NCBI GenBank assembly: GCA_001664505.1 | Contig: CP011806.1 | Location: 5,606,590-5,670,589, forward strand | DNA: 64,000 bases | From: Acidobacteria bacterium Mor1 | Lineage (GTDB): Bacteria > Acidobacteriota > Polarisedimenticolia > Polarisedimenticolales > Polarisedimenticolaceae | Direction of reading: 5' to 3' | In this document: positions 1-8,015 of the stretch, piece after piece | How positions within the stretch are numbered: the stretch's first letter is position 1 | Layout: every line of letters starts with the position of its first letter | The notes under the pieces: generated by a model | What the model saw: only the letters and a program-made list of their open reading frames with translations | The model's database searches: none | What the model was told of the DNA's origin: nothing | Translations under genes and position numbers: made by a program

Positions 1-1464
1 GTAGGTCGGCTGCCGGGCCGACGAACCGGTCCGGTTCGAGATCGGGACCAGACCGTCGAGGTCCATGCTGACCCCGGTCTGCTGGTACCAGCTCACCGGA
101 ACCGCGACTACCGGGTGGAACTGGAAGGTGCGGGCGAGCCCGGAGAGCTGCCCGTCGGTGGCGCTTCCGTCATGGAATGCCAGCAGCGCTTCCTTGTAGG
201 TGCTCTGCATGTCTTCGAGCCAGTAGAGACCCGAAGGGGACATGCCGGCGTCGTCGGCGGGGCAGTTGCCCGGCGTACGGGAGCCGCCGCCGCACTCGGC
301 GTACCACTGGGCGCTCCACTCGGGGAACAGCTCGACCTGCAGCCGGTTGTTGCCGTCGATGGAAAGGCCGTTGGGCCAGGTCTGCCAGAAGTTGCGGATC
401 GCGGCGAAGGTGCCGCGACTGCCTTCGGAGACGTCGAGAAAGCCGCTGGACTCACTTCCCGCCGCGATCGAGCTGCCGCCGCTGTTGCGCACGTTGAAGG
501 AGTCGTGGAAGTCCTGCTCGAGGGAGATGCCGCCGCCCCGGGTGGTGCTGTGCACGGCGGCGCCGTCGCGGCCCGCTCGCACCGTCGCTCCGGAGCTGTA
601 GCCGTCGAGCCCGAAGTCGAGGGTCAGCTGGTCGAAGTACATGCCCCGGCCCTGACGAGCCAGGATGCCGTTCTGGAGCTGGTAGTCCACTTTGATGTAG
701 GGCTTATCGGCATAGAAATAGAGCCGCACCTTGTAGCCGTGGCGGATGTCGAAGCCGCTCTGGTGCTGGGTCAGCAGCGACGCGGCGATTACCGCGCGGG
801 TCGGCCCGGACTCTTCGATCTCGATGGTCGGACTGGCGATCGTCGCATCGGCCTGGAGCGACGGGTTGGGGTTCGACGGGTTGCTGACCCCGTAGTAGCG
901 CCCGCCGTTCTGATTGCTCGGCGCAATGCGCAGCTGCGAGTTGGTGAAGTTGCAGTTGCCGCCGGCATCGAAGCGCAGCTCGTCGATGATGTTGAACTGC
1001 CCCTTGCGGATCTTGGCGCAGAGCGGCCCGGTCTTGACCTCGATGTGGGTGCCGGTGTCATTGACGCTGAGCGGGGTGGAGGGAGTGAATCCGCAGCTCG
1101 TGTCGGTCAGGCTGTAGGCGCTGCTGTCGCCGAAGGCGCCGACGCTGGCCTGGAAGTGCACCAGCAAATGGCGGATGCTGTTGTCCCGGGCCCACCAGCG
1201 GTTGAGCACCTCGAACTGGGCGGGGATCGTGCTCCCGCTCTGCTTGATGCAGAAGCCGTTGGCGTTCTGCGCTTCGCCGTAGGGCAGGGGAACCACCACG
1301 CTCACCGGGTAGCTCGAGCCGCCGAGGACGTTGGACGTCCCGACGTTGGCCGCTTCCTTCACGGTGAGGGGGACCGTCAACGCATGTGCAGAGGGGACGG
1401 CGAGAAGCAGCGCGAGCCCGAAGATCAGGCCGGCGGCCGCTCGCTTGGTACGACCGAGGTGCAT
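1..1464 (-). CDS. Secreted RIFT-barrel protein, PcRGLX/YetA-like (3' end outside window)
   Basis: Reading from an ATG at 1464, the frame stays open for 488 codons to the window edge, so the C-terminus is missing. A signal peptide (residues about 10-28, hydrophobic GLIFGLALLLAV then SAHA) marks it as exported. Next come LPYGEAQNANGF, PAQFEVLNRWW and RHLLVHFQA, which resemble the N-terminal RIFT-barrel of the exo-rhamnogalacturonan lyase (PcRGLX/YetA) family, followed by a beta-rich middle region. A role in polysaccharide breakdown is inferred from family only; catalytic residues were not assigned. A GAGGA ribosome site lies 7-11 nt before the ATG. Confidence 0.75.
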   Translation of the reverse strand, partial: MHLGRTKRAAAGLIFGLALLLAVPSAHALTVPLTVKEAANVGTSNVLGGSSYPVSVVVPLPYGEAQNANGFCIKQSGSTIPAQFEVLNRWWARDNSIRHLLVHFQASVGAFGDSSAYSLTDTSCGFTPSTPLSVNDTGTHIEVKTGPLCAKIRKGQFNIIDELRFDAGGNCNFTNSQLRIAPSNQNGGRYYGVSNPSNPNPSLQADATIASPTIEIEESGPTRAVIAASLLTQHQSGFDIRHGYKVRLYFYADKPYIKVDYQLQNGILARQGRGMYFDQLTLDFGLDGYSSGATVRAGRDGAAVHSTTRGGGISLEQDFHDSFNVRNSGGSSIAAGSESSGFLDVSEGSRGTFAAIRNFWQTWPNGLSIDGNNRLQVELFPEWSAQWYAECGGGSRTPGNCPADDAGMSPSGLYWLEDMQSTYKEALLAFHDGSATDGQLSGLARTFQFHPVVAVPVSWYQQTGVSMDLDGLVPISNRTGSSARQPTY

Positions 1465-1784
1465 GTAGATTCGTCCTCAATGACTCGCGGGCAGCGGACT
1501 GCCCGGTTCCAGGGGGCCGATGAGTTCATCGGTCCCGGCCTCCCAGACCCTAAACAACGGGCACAAATCTGCAAGTTTCGTTCCCGCAGGCCCTGAGGGC
1601 TCCGGAAAACCGGCCGGGTCGTCGAATCCCGCGAGGATTGGGGGCTTGGCGGGCAGGCCGCCCCGAAGAGACTGGAAACAGGGTGGATAGCGCGGCCCTG
1701 CCGATGACGAGGCTGTAATCGGGATCACGCAATTCTGACCCGCGAGGGGCGGGAAGATCGCGTGTTTTTTTCCGCCGGACCGGC
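1465..1784. other. Intergenic region upstream of the RIFT-barrel gene
   Basis: No convincing gene is seen: the short open frames here have no ribosome site and no recognisable protein character. It should hold the promoter of the leftward gene and the 3' end of the TonB-receptor transcript. Apart from the dyad at 1513-1536 and a T7 run near 1765, nothing stands out. Confidence 0.6.
1513..1536. repeat. Perfect dyad in the upstream region of the RIFT-barrel gene
   Basis: CCGATGA and TCATCGG face each other across a 2-nt centre (1517-1532). A G-T pair and three G-C pairs extend the stem to 11 bp. It lies 49 bp upstream of the leftward start codon, so it could be a repressor operator or a 5'-UTR hairpin. 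No T-run follows, so it does not look like a terminator. Confidence 0.4.
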
Positions 1785-4151
1785 CTAGAAATTGACGGTG
1801 GTCGACGCGTAGAACGAGCGGGGCATCCGCGGCCCGTAGATGTAGTCCGAGTCCCGGAAGGCGCCCTGCTCGATGTCCGGCTGGAACTCGTCGGTCAGGT
1901 TGCGCACGCCGACCTGGACTCCGAGAGACATCTTGCCGGATCCGAGGCTAACGGTGCGGCGCCAGCTGGCGTCGACCACGACGAAGGAGCCGGTCCGGAT
2001 CAGATCCCGTTCAATCTCCGCACCGGTGTCGTCGAAGCGGAAGCGGGGCACGTCCATGGGACCGGTGTAGCGCACCGAGAAGAAGGCGTTGCCGGCGCGC
2101 CCGCCCCGCAGGGTCAGGTTCAGCACGCCGCTCTGATCCGGCGTGCGGAAGAAGCGGTCGCTGCCGAAGTCCGCCTCGGGCGTACCGAATGTCGAACGCT
2201 GCACGACCCAGCCGAACTCAACGGTGAAGAGCCGGGGGAGGTCGTAACCGAGCCCCAGTTCCAGCCCGCTGACCCGGGCCGAGCCCAGGTTGCGCTTCTC
2301 GAACAGGTCGGGAGCGATCAGCTCTTCCTCGAAGATGTCGTCGATCTCGGTGTGGAAGGCGTTCGCTTCGACGAGCCAGAACGCTTCACCCCGCTTCGGC
2401 ACCCATTCGAATCCCTGCATCGCGGTCCAGGAGCGCTCTTCACGCAACCCCTCGGCGAGTACGACGCTGCGTGTGCTGCCGCCTGCCAGGTCGATGTGGA
2501 GATCCTCGTCGAATACCGCGGGCGGGCGGAACCCGCTGGAGAGCGAGCTGCGGAGGGTCATCGATTCAGCCGGGTCGAAGCGCAGCGCGACCCTCGGGGA
2601 GACGATCACGTCATCCAGTTCCGAGTGCTTGTCCGCCCGGGCGCCGAGGATGAGCGACACCCGTTCGTTGACGGTCCAGTCGTCCTGGACGAACAGGCCG
2701 GTGTTGCGGAACGTCCGGTCCAGGCGCCGGTCGATGGAAGGCTGGACATCGATCACGCCGTCTGCCTGGTGCTGGAGGCCCCAGGTCAACGTGTGATCGT
2801 CCCGCCGATGATCCACCTGGGCGTCGAGCAGCCACAACGGGTTTTCCGAGAAGCCAAAGGCGTTCGGATCCCTGCCGGCCCCGTAGTAGGTATCGCGATC
2901 GGTACGGACATGAGTCGTGCTGATCTGGTACGAAAGCGATTGGCTCGGAGCATGGAACCAGCGCAGGCTGGCGCTGCGGCGATCGGTCTCGATCTCTTCG
3001 GCCAGCTCCGCCTGATCCGGCGGCAGGTCCAGGCGGTCTCCGCCACGGCGGAATGCCCGGTAGCTTCCGAGGTCCAGGGTCACCCGTGCCTTGCCTGCGA
3101 GCAGGCTGTGTTCTCCGCGCAGGCCGAAGGTGGTCAGGTCGCGCCGGCTGATCTCGCTGAAACCGTCTCCCGAAAGGTCCAGGCCCGGCATGCCGTCGTC
3201 CTGAGCCATCAGGCTGAGGTAGGAGTCTCCGTCGTCGGAGACCAGGTCCAACGCGGCGCTGGCTGAATGCGCCGGCTCGCCGTCGACGCTCTCGTAGCGC
3301 AACTCGACGGTCCCTCCGTCACGGCGGGGGCGGCGGGGGAGGACGTTGATCACGCCACCGACGGCGCCGGGCCCGTAGATGGCCGAGCCACCCCCCTTGA
3401 CCACTTCCAGCCGTTCGATCATGCGGCCGGGAATCTGTTCGATGCCGTAGACCATGCTCAGCGGCGACCATTGGGCAACGCCGTCGATCAGGATCTGGCT
3501 GTAGGCGCCCTCGAGGCCGAGCATGCGCACCTGGGAGAAGTTGCAGTTCTGGCAGTTGCTCTCGACCCGGATCCCGGGGGTGTAGGCCACGGCGTCGGCG
3601 AGGGTGCGGGATGAAGCGTCCTCGATCCGTTCGCGGGTCACCACCTCGGTGCGTACCGCGGCCTCGTCGATCAACTTCGCCGTGCGGGTCGCGGTCACCA
3701 CGACCTGCTCACGACGTCCGGCGAGCGCGACCAGCCGATCCAGTTCGTCGATGGCGAGGCGCCCACTGCGTCGCCCGGTCTCCCGGCCGTCGGGGGAGAG
3801 CAGGATCAAGGTCGGATAGCTGTGTACCCGGTACTGCCGCGCCAGCTCCGGGCGGATCTCGGCGTCCACGGCGATCCGTTCCAGGGTGCTCAACGATGCC
3901 TGCCAGCGAGGCCGGCCCAGCATCGATTCCAGTTCGCGGCAAACCTCACACCATGTCGTCGAGAACAGCAGCAGGCTGGAGCGGCCCTCGGCCCGGGCGT
4001 CGGCCATGGCCATGGCCGGATCGTTGCGCCAACCGTCCACCGCCGGCCCTTCCGCGGAGTAGGCAGGGAGCAGGGCGGCCAGGGTCAGGAGCAGGATCAG
4101 CAGCCTGGGGAACCAGGGGTTTTGACGGTCCTGTGAATTATTTTTTGGCAC
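1785..4151 (-). CDS. TonB-dependent receptor with N-terminal thioredoxin-like domain
   Basis: This is a 788-residue outer-membrane receptor from a GTG at 4151. The signal peptide is at residues about 16-33 (LLILLLTLAALLPAYSA). A thioredoxin-like domain follows (about 40-145) with W-C68-E-V-C71 and a cis-Pro-like SYPTL at 111-115. The TonB plug begins at VVTATRT, holds CQNC at 200-203 and includes QILIDG and GGSAIYGPGAVGGVINV. The rest is a beta-barrel ending in Phe, as outer-membrane proteins do. A GTG at 4232 in the same frame would add 27 unlikely residues ahead of the signal peptide. The substrate is unknown; the two CxxC pairs suggest a metal or redox-linked ligand (inference). The gene is divergent from the DM13 gene. 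Confidence 0.88.
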   Translation of the reverse strand: MPKNNSQDRQNPWFPRLLILLLTLAALLPAYSAEGPAVDGWRNDPAMAMADARAEGRSSLLLFSTTWCEVCRELESMLGRPRWQASLSTLERIAVDAEIRPELARQYRVHSYPTLILLSPDGRETGRRSGRLAIDELDRLVALAGRREQVVVTATRTAKLIDEAAVRTEVVTRERIEDASSRTLADAVAYTPGIRVESNCQNCNFSQVRMLGLEGAYSQILIDGVAQWSPLSMVYGIEQIPGRMIERLEVVKGGGSAIYGPGAVGGVINVLPRRPRRDGGTVELRYESVDGEPAHSASAALDLVSDDGDSYLSLMAQDDGMPGLDLSGDGFSEISRRDLTTFGLRGEHSLLAGKARVTLDLGSYRAFRRGGDRLDLPPDQAELAEEIETDRRSASLRWFHAPSQSLSYQISTTHVRTDRDTYYGAGRDPNAFGFSENPLWLLDAQVDHRRDDHTLTWGLQHQADGVIDVQPSIDRRLDRTFRNTGLFVQDDWTVNERVSLILGARADKHSELDDVIVSPRVALRFDPAESMTLRSSLSSGFRPPAVFDEDLHIDLAGGSTRSVVLAEGLREERSWTAMQGFEWVPKRGEAFWLVEANAFHTEIDDIFEEELIAPDLFEKRNLGSARVSGLELGLGYDLPRLFTVEFGWVVQRSTFGTPEADFGSDRFFRTPDQSGVLNLTLRGGRAGNAFFSVRYTGPMDVPRFRFDDTGAEIERDLIRTGSFVVVDASWRRTVSLGSGKMSLGVQVGVRNLTDEFQPDIEQGAFRDSDYIYGPRMPRSFYASTTVNF

Positions 4152-4211
4152 ATCAAAAAAATAGATAAGGGCGGCGGAAACGTCAAGGGCGAAATATCGG
4201 CGCCGCCCGGA

Positions 4212-4251
4212 GGGTTCTTGAGACCGTCCCACGGCGATCGCTCAAGAATCC
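4212..4251. repeat. Inverted repeat between divergent TonB-receptor and DM13 genes
   Basis: TTCTTGAG (4215-4222) and CTCAAGAA (4241-4248) form a perfect 8-bp inverted repeat. A G-T and two G-C pairs extend it to 11 bp. It ends 25 bp before the DM13 start codon and may be an operator or a 5'-UTR hairpin. There is no T-run. Confidence 0.4.
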
Positions 4252-4276
4252 GTTCGAATCCCAGGAGATCGAGAAC

Positions 4277-4684
4277 ATGAGTCGCAAGATGTTCGTAGCC
4301 GCAGTCACGGCACTCTGTCTGCTCATCGGAGGTCTGACCGGAGTCGCCGCCGGCGAACTTGCGGGCACCTGGACCAAAAAGAGCTTCGCGGTCAAGGGGG
4401 GCTTCAAGTTCATCGAGGAGGGTGGAAAGACCTTTCTCGTGCTGGACGAGAAGTTCTCGACCCGGAACGCCCCGGACCTGAAGCTGTTCCTGACCAACCG
4501 CCCGCTGGCCGACGCCACCGGCCGCAATGCCGCCAAGGACGCGGTGCTGATCGCCAAGCTGCAGAAGAACAAGGGAGCCCAACGCTATCCCTTGCCCGAC
4601 GGCGTGTCGTTGTCGGATTACACGACACTGCTGCTCCACTGCGAGCAGTACTCCAAGCTGTGGGCGGGTTCCTCGCTCCGTTGA
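4277..4684 (+). CDS. Exported DM13-domain protein
   Basis: The 135-residue product has a signal peptide (MSRKMFVAAVTALCLLIGGLTGVAAGE). A DM13 domain fills the rest: GTWTKKSFAVKGGFKFIEEGGKTFLVL, then FSTRNAPDLKLFLTNRPL, and near the end TTLLLHCEQYSKLW, with the single conserved cysteine. DM13 domains are proposed electron-transfer or redox modules in extracytoplasmic proteins. AGGAGATCG lies about 9 nt before the ATG. Its divergent neighbour carries a thioredoxin-like domain, so the two may share a redox or metal-uptake task; that is inference. Confidence 0.8.
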   Translation: MSRKMFVAAVTALCLLIGGLTGVAAGELAGTWTKKSFAVKGGFKFIEEGGKTFLVLDEKFSTRNAPDLKLFLTNRPLADATGRNAAKDAVLIAKLQKNKGAQRYPLPDGVSLSDYTTLLLHCEQYSKLWAGSSLR

Positions 4685-4694
4685 CCTGCCGGTT

Positions 4695-4727
4695 CCGGGC
4701 GCTTCCGCGAGACCGCGAAGCGCCCGG
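4695..4727 (+). terminator. Strong hairpin after the DM13 gene
   Basis: CCGGGCGCTTC (4695-4705) and GAAGCGCCCGG (4717-4727) form a perfect 11-bp stem starting 11 nt past the DM13 stop codon. No T-run follows, so it is either a non-canonical terminator or an mRNA 3'-end stabiliser. Confidence 0.55.
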
Positions 4728-4965
4728 ACACCGTGTCGCCATGCGCGACACCCGGCGCATGTTCCCTGATTTCAAACGCTTGCGTTAGGTACTTCCCTGT
4801 TTCGGACGCGGCGACGTGTCGCGATTCCCATCATCGCCTTCGCTTCCGTTTTCGTCATACCGCGAGATGGCGACCCTTTTCCCTCGGCACAGCCCTTGCT
4901 CTAGAGGGGGGCAGTCCGCGGTGTCGCGGATGCGGGTTCGAGCCAGGCCCGCCGGAGGATGAACG

Positions 4966-6873
4966 ATGGAATCGAAACGAGACCTGATGCGCGTCGCCGC
5001 CACCGCCATGCTGCTGGTCATGGTCGGCGTACCCACCTTCGCCGCCGGCATACGAGGCGCTTCAGGAATGCCCGCCGCAACCTCCGGAGGGAGCAGCTCG
5101 GGGAGCTCTTCCGCTTCGTCGTCGGCCGCAACGGCGCCCGAGACGACGATGGCGTTGTTCGACGACGAGCGGGTCAGCGACGGTGTCGAGGAGGCGATCG
5201 ACTACCTCGACGATCCCGAGTTCATCGACCTGATCCTGATCTACGACCGTCCGCCCAGCTCTCACGATCGTTTCGTGCTGCAGGAAGCCGGCGGCACGAT
5301 CCTCAAGGTCTACCGCGGGCTGGACGGTTTCGCCGTGCGCCTGCCGGTGGAAGCCCTCGAAATCGCTCTCGCGCCGCGGCCGATGACCGAGCCCCAGTTG
5401 ATCGGCATCGACTGGGACTCGCCGGTGTCGCTCTCGCTGAACGTGGCCCGTGAAGCCGCCTTCAAGGAGGCCTCCCAGAACCCCGAGGGCGGCGAGGCTC
5501 CGGTGTCGGCTCAGATCGCGGCGGGTGTGGTCGGACACATGAACTTCGGCGAGGGCCAGGCCGCGACCGAGAGCGAAACGACTCCTCTCCCGGACGGTAG
5601 CGGCATCACCGTGGCCGTGATCGACTCAGGCGTCGTCGCTCACCCGGACCTCGGGCGGCGCCTGCTGGGCTGCGTGGACATCGTCGGCAACGAGGCCGCC
5701 TTCATCGCCGGACACACCATCGACACGGTGTCCTTCTATGGTTCTGTGCTGCCGATCGACAACCCGGTCAAGAGCACCGACCTGATGCAGATCGAGCCCT
5801 GCGGGGTCGACTCCGACCCCTTCGGTCACGGTACCCACGTCGCGGGGATCGTGGCCGGTGACGGTTACTCCTCCGAGGGCGCCTACGCAGGGATCGCCCC
5901 CGGCGCAGAGGTCATCTCGCTGCGGGTGCTCGACGGTGAGGGCGCCGGCCAGATCGACGACCTCATCGCGGCCCTCGACTGGGTCGCGATCTATCACGAA
6001 TCGCTGAACATCAAGGTCGTCAACATGTCGCTGGGCAGCCCGTTCTTCCTGCCCGCCGACAAGGATCCGGTCAACCAGGCGGTACAGAAGCTGATCGACA
6101 AGGGCATCGTCGTCGCAGCCTCCGCCGGCAACTTCGGCAAGTACGGTCCGTTCCTCGTGACCCGCCCGGGCAACGGCCCCGAGGTCATCACCGTCGGTTC
6201 GTTGACCGACGGCAACCACATGGTGACCGGCGCCCACTACGTCTCGACCTATTCCTCCCGCGGCCCGACCTTCCTCGACCACTACCTCAAGCCGGATCTG
6301 GTGGCTCCGGGCAACCGCATCATCTCCCTGCGCTCTCCCGGCTCGGTGCTGGCTCAGGCGCTGGATGACGGCACGCTGCCTCATCGTTACCTCGAGATGT
6401 CCGGTACCAGCATGGCGACCCCGATCGTCGCCGGTACCGCGGCGCTAATGATGTCGGTGCCCGAGGACAAGCTGGACCCTGCTTCGGTCAAGGCCCGGAT
6501 CATGGCCTCGACCCGCTTCATCGAAGGCAGCCCGATCGATCGCGGCGCCGGCCGCCTCGACGTGTTGGCCGCGTTGGCTCACGACGGCTACGCCGACCGG
6601 GCGGTCTCGCCCAAGGTGGTCCGCGACGGCGACTGCTGCGGCTTCCACCTGGAAGACGTCAGCGGAGAGTGGGGCGAGGCCTGGAGCGACGGCATTCTGT
6701 GGAGCGACGGGATCCTCTGGGGAGACGGGATCCTGTGGAGTGACGGCATCCTGTGGGGCGACGGCATCCTCTGGGGTGACGGTGCGCTCTGGTCGGACTC
6801 GATCCTGTGGTCTGACGGGATCCTGTGGAGCGACGGTGCGCTCTGGTCCGACTACTTGCCCGAGGCCGACTGA
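4966..6873 (+). CDS. Secreted subtilisin-like S8 protease with WxDGIL repeat tail
   Basis: The 635-residue product begins at an ATG with GGAGG 7 nt upstream. It has a signal peptide (to about residue 28) and a Gly/Ser-rich linker. A propeptide-like region (about 75-140) precedes the catalytic domain, which carries Asp220 (VIDSGV), His288 (HGTHVAG), oxyanion Asn389 (SAGNFG) and Ser482 (GTSMATP). The last 60 residues are ten six-residue units of the form W[SG]DGIL (Trp at 573, 579 and so on to 627), ending SDYLPEAD. Such tails occur on extracellular subtilases of Acidobacteriota and Myxococcota, but their role is not known to me. The 3' end overlaps the convergent regulator by 22 bp. Confidence 0.92.
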   Translation: MESKRDLMRVAATAMLLVMVGVPTFAAGIRGASGMPAATSGGSSSGSSSASSSAATAPETTMALFDDERVSDGVEEAIDYLDDPEFIDLILIYDRPPSSHDRFVLQEAGGTILKVYRGLDGFAVRLPVEALEIALAPRPMTEPQLIGIDWDSPVSLSLNVAREAAFKEASQNPEGGEAPVSAQIAAGVVGHMNFGEGQAATESETTPLPDGSGITVAVIDSGVVAHPDLGRRLLGCVDIVGNEAAFIAGHTIDTVSFYGSVLPIDNPVKSTDLMQIEPCGVDSDPFGHGTHVAGIVAGDGYSSEGAYAGIAPGAEVISLRVLDGEGAGQIDDLIAALDWVAIYHESLNIKVVNMSLGSPFFLPADKDPVNQAVQKLIDKGIVVAASAGNFGKYGPFLVTRPGNGPEVITVGSLTDGNHMVTGAHYVSTYSSRGPTFLDHYLKPDLVAPGNRIISLRSPGSVLAQALDDGTLPHRYLEMSGTSMATPIVAGTAALMMSVPEDKLDPASVKARIMASTRFIEGSPIDRGAGRLDVLAALAHDGYADRAVSPKVVRDGDCCGFHLEDVSGEWGEAWSDGILWSDGILWGDGILWSDGILWGDGILWGDGALWSDSILWSDGILWSDGALWSDYLPEAD

Positions 6874-7175
6874 TCGTCGGAGGCATTGGCCGCTCGCTCC
6901 GCCTTCTTGACCATGTCCAGCAGGTGGCCGACGGTGCAGTGCTGCTCCAGCGGGTGGCGCAACGGGAAGTCCGAGCGGATTTCGTAGTGGTTGCGCCGCC
7001 CCTCGCGGCTCCGGGTCAGGGCCCCTTCCTGCTCGAGCTCGCCGACGATGCGGTGGGCGGCCCGTTCGGTGATCCCAACCTTCTCGGCTACCTCGCGCAA
7101 GGTCAGATCGGGGTTCGTCGCCAGCGCCAGCAGCACGTGGGCGTGATTGGTCAAAAACGTCCAGTGCGAGAGCAT
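6852..7175 (-). CDS. Winged-helix DNA-binding regulator
   Basis: The product is 107 residues from ATG 7175 (MLSHWTFLTNHAHVLL). A MarR/ArsR-like winged helix spans about residues 10-75: LTLREVAEKVGITERAAHRIVGELEQEG is helix-turn-helix, then a basic wing, REGRRNHYEI. The C-terminus is charged. The frame extends upstream to 7202, but related proteins begin at the WTFLTNHAHVLL segment. TACATT lies 6 nt before ATG 7175 and there is no Shine-Dalgarno, which fits a leaderless mRNA. Targets are unknown. The 3' end overlaps the subtilase gene tail to tail. Confidence 0.8.
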   Translation of the reverse strand: MLSHWTFLTNHAHVLLALATNPDLTLREVAEKVGITERAAHRIVGELEQEGALTRSREGRRNHYEIRSDFPLRHPLEQHCTVGHLLDMVKKAERAANASDDQSASGK

Positions 7176-7323
7176 GCCGCTAATGTACCCCAAAAACGGC
7201 ACTTCATTCTTCTTTAAAATTACATGAATTGAACTTCCGGCTTTTGCCCGCCGGGCCGCGACAATCGCCGGGCAGGGCGCGCCGGATCCCAGGAACCGGC
7301 CTCTTTTGACCCTTTTCTGGGGC

Positions 7324-7860
7324 CTACTTGGCCTTGGGGCGGAACGCGACGATGCGCTCGGGGTCGGTGGTCAGGTACGGGCCGCCGATCAGATCGACGC
7401 AGTAGGGGATCGCCGCGAAGACCGCGTCGAGGCACTCCCGGATCGCCTTGGGGCTGCCGGGCAGGTTGACGATCAGCGCCTTGCCTCGAATGCCGGCGGT
7501 CTGCCGGGAGAGGATCGCGGTGGGTACCTTCTCCAGCGAGACCTTGCGCATCAGTTCGCCGAACCCGGGCATCATCTTCTCGCTGACCGCCTCGGTGGCC
7601 TCGGGGGTCACGTCCCGGGGGGCCGGTCCGGTGCCCCCGGTGGTGATCACCAGGCAGCAGCCACGCCGGTCGATCCACTCGATCAGGGTCTCCTCGATGA
7701 CCTCTCGATCGTCGGAGATGACCCCGGCCAGCGGCTCCCAGTCAGAGGTAACGACCTCGTCCAGGTAGGCCTGGATGGCGGGGCCGCCCCGGTCCTCGTA
7801 TTCCCCCCGGCTGGCCCGGTCGGAGACCGTCAGCATCCCGATCACGGCACGTTGTTCCAT
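7324..7860 (-). CDS. mogA: Molybdopterin adenylyltransferase MogA
   Basis: MogA activates molybdopterin by adenylylation before molybdate insertion, in the cytoplasm. The 178-residue product shows the MoaB/MogA fold motifs: LTVSDRASRGEYEDRGGP, the TTGGTGPAPRDVTPEAT loop, and NLPGSPKAIRECL near the C-terminus. A GTG three codons upstream is possible. ATG 7860 is preferred because TATAGT (7868-7873) sits 7 nt before it with no ribosome site, suggesting a leaderless transcript. No other molybdenum cofactor gene is nearby, so it stands alone. Confidence 0.92.
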   Translation of the reverse strand: MEQRAVIGMLTVSDRASRGEYEDRGGPAIQAYLDEVVTSDWEPLAGVISDDREVIEETLIEWIDRRGCCLVITTGGTGPAPRDVTPEATEAVSEKMMPGFGELMRKVSLEKVPTAILSRQTAGIRGKALIVNLPGSPKAIRECLDAVFAAIPYCVDLIGGPYLTTDPERIVAFRPKAK

Positions 7861-8015
7861 GGGTGCCACTATAGCCGTGATTTCGGCGGTTTTCCGCTGC
7901 CCACAGATCCTCGGATCCGATTGAAACTCTTTGCTTCGCCAGCCCGTTAGGGAAGGCGAGGGGAGTCGCCGGTCCGGGATGGATCGGTACTCAAGGAATC
8001 GACAAGGGGGCTCCG

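Noticed and set aside
115-1596. A 493-codon rightward open frame over the left-edge gene
   Set aside because: Composition is Val/Ala/Asp/Gly-rich without domain character. The opposite strand has a signal peptide, a good ribosome site and family motifs over the same bases, so this is an antisense shadow.
4250-4262. GTTCGAATCC, a second T-loop-like sequence
   Set aside because: No cloverleaf can be formed; it is part of the leader of the DM13 gene next to an inverted repeat.
4926-4946. GGGTTCGAGCC-like T-loop before the subtilase gene, suggesting a tRNA
   Set aside because: No acceptor, anticodon or D arm can be drawn around it, and the promoter and leader of the subtilase gene must lie here.
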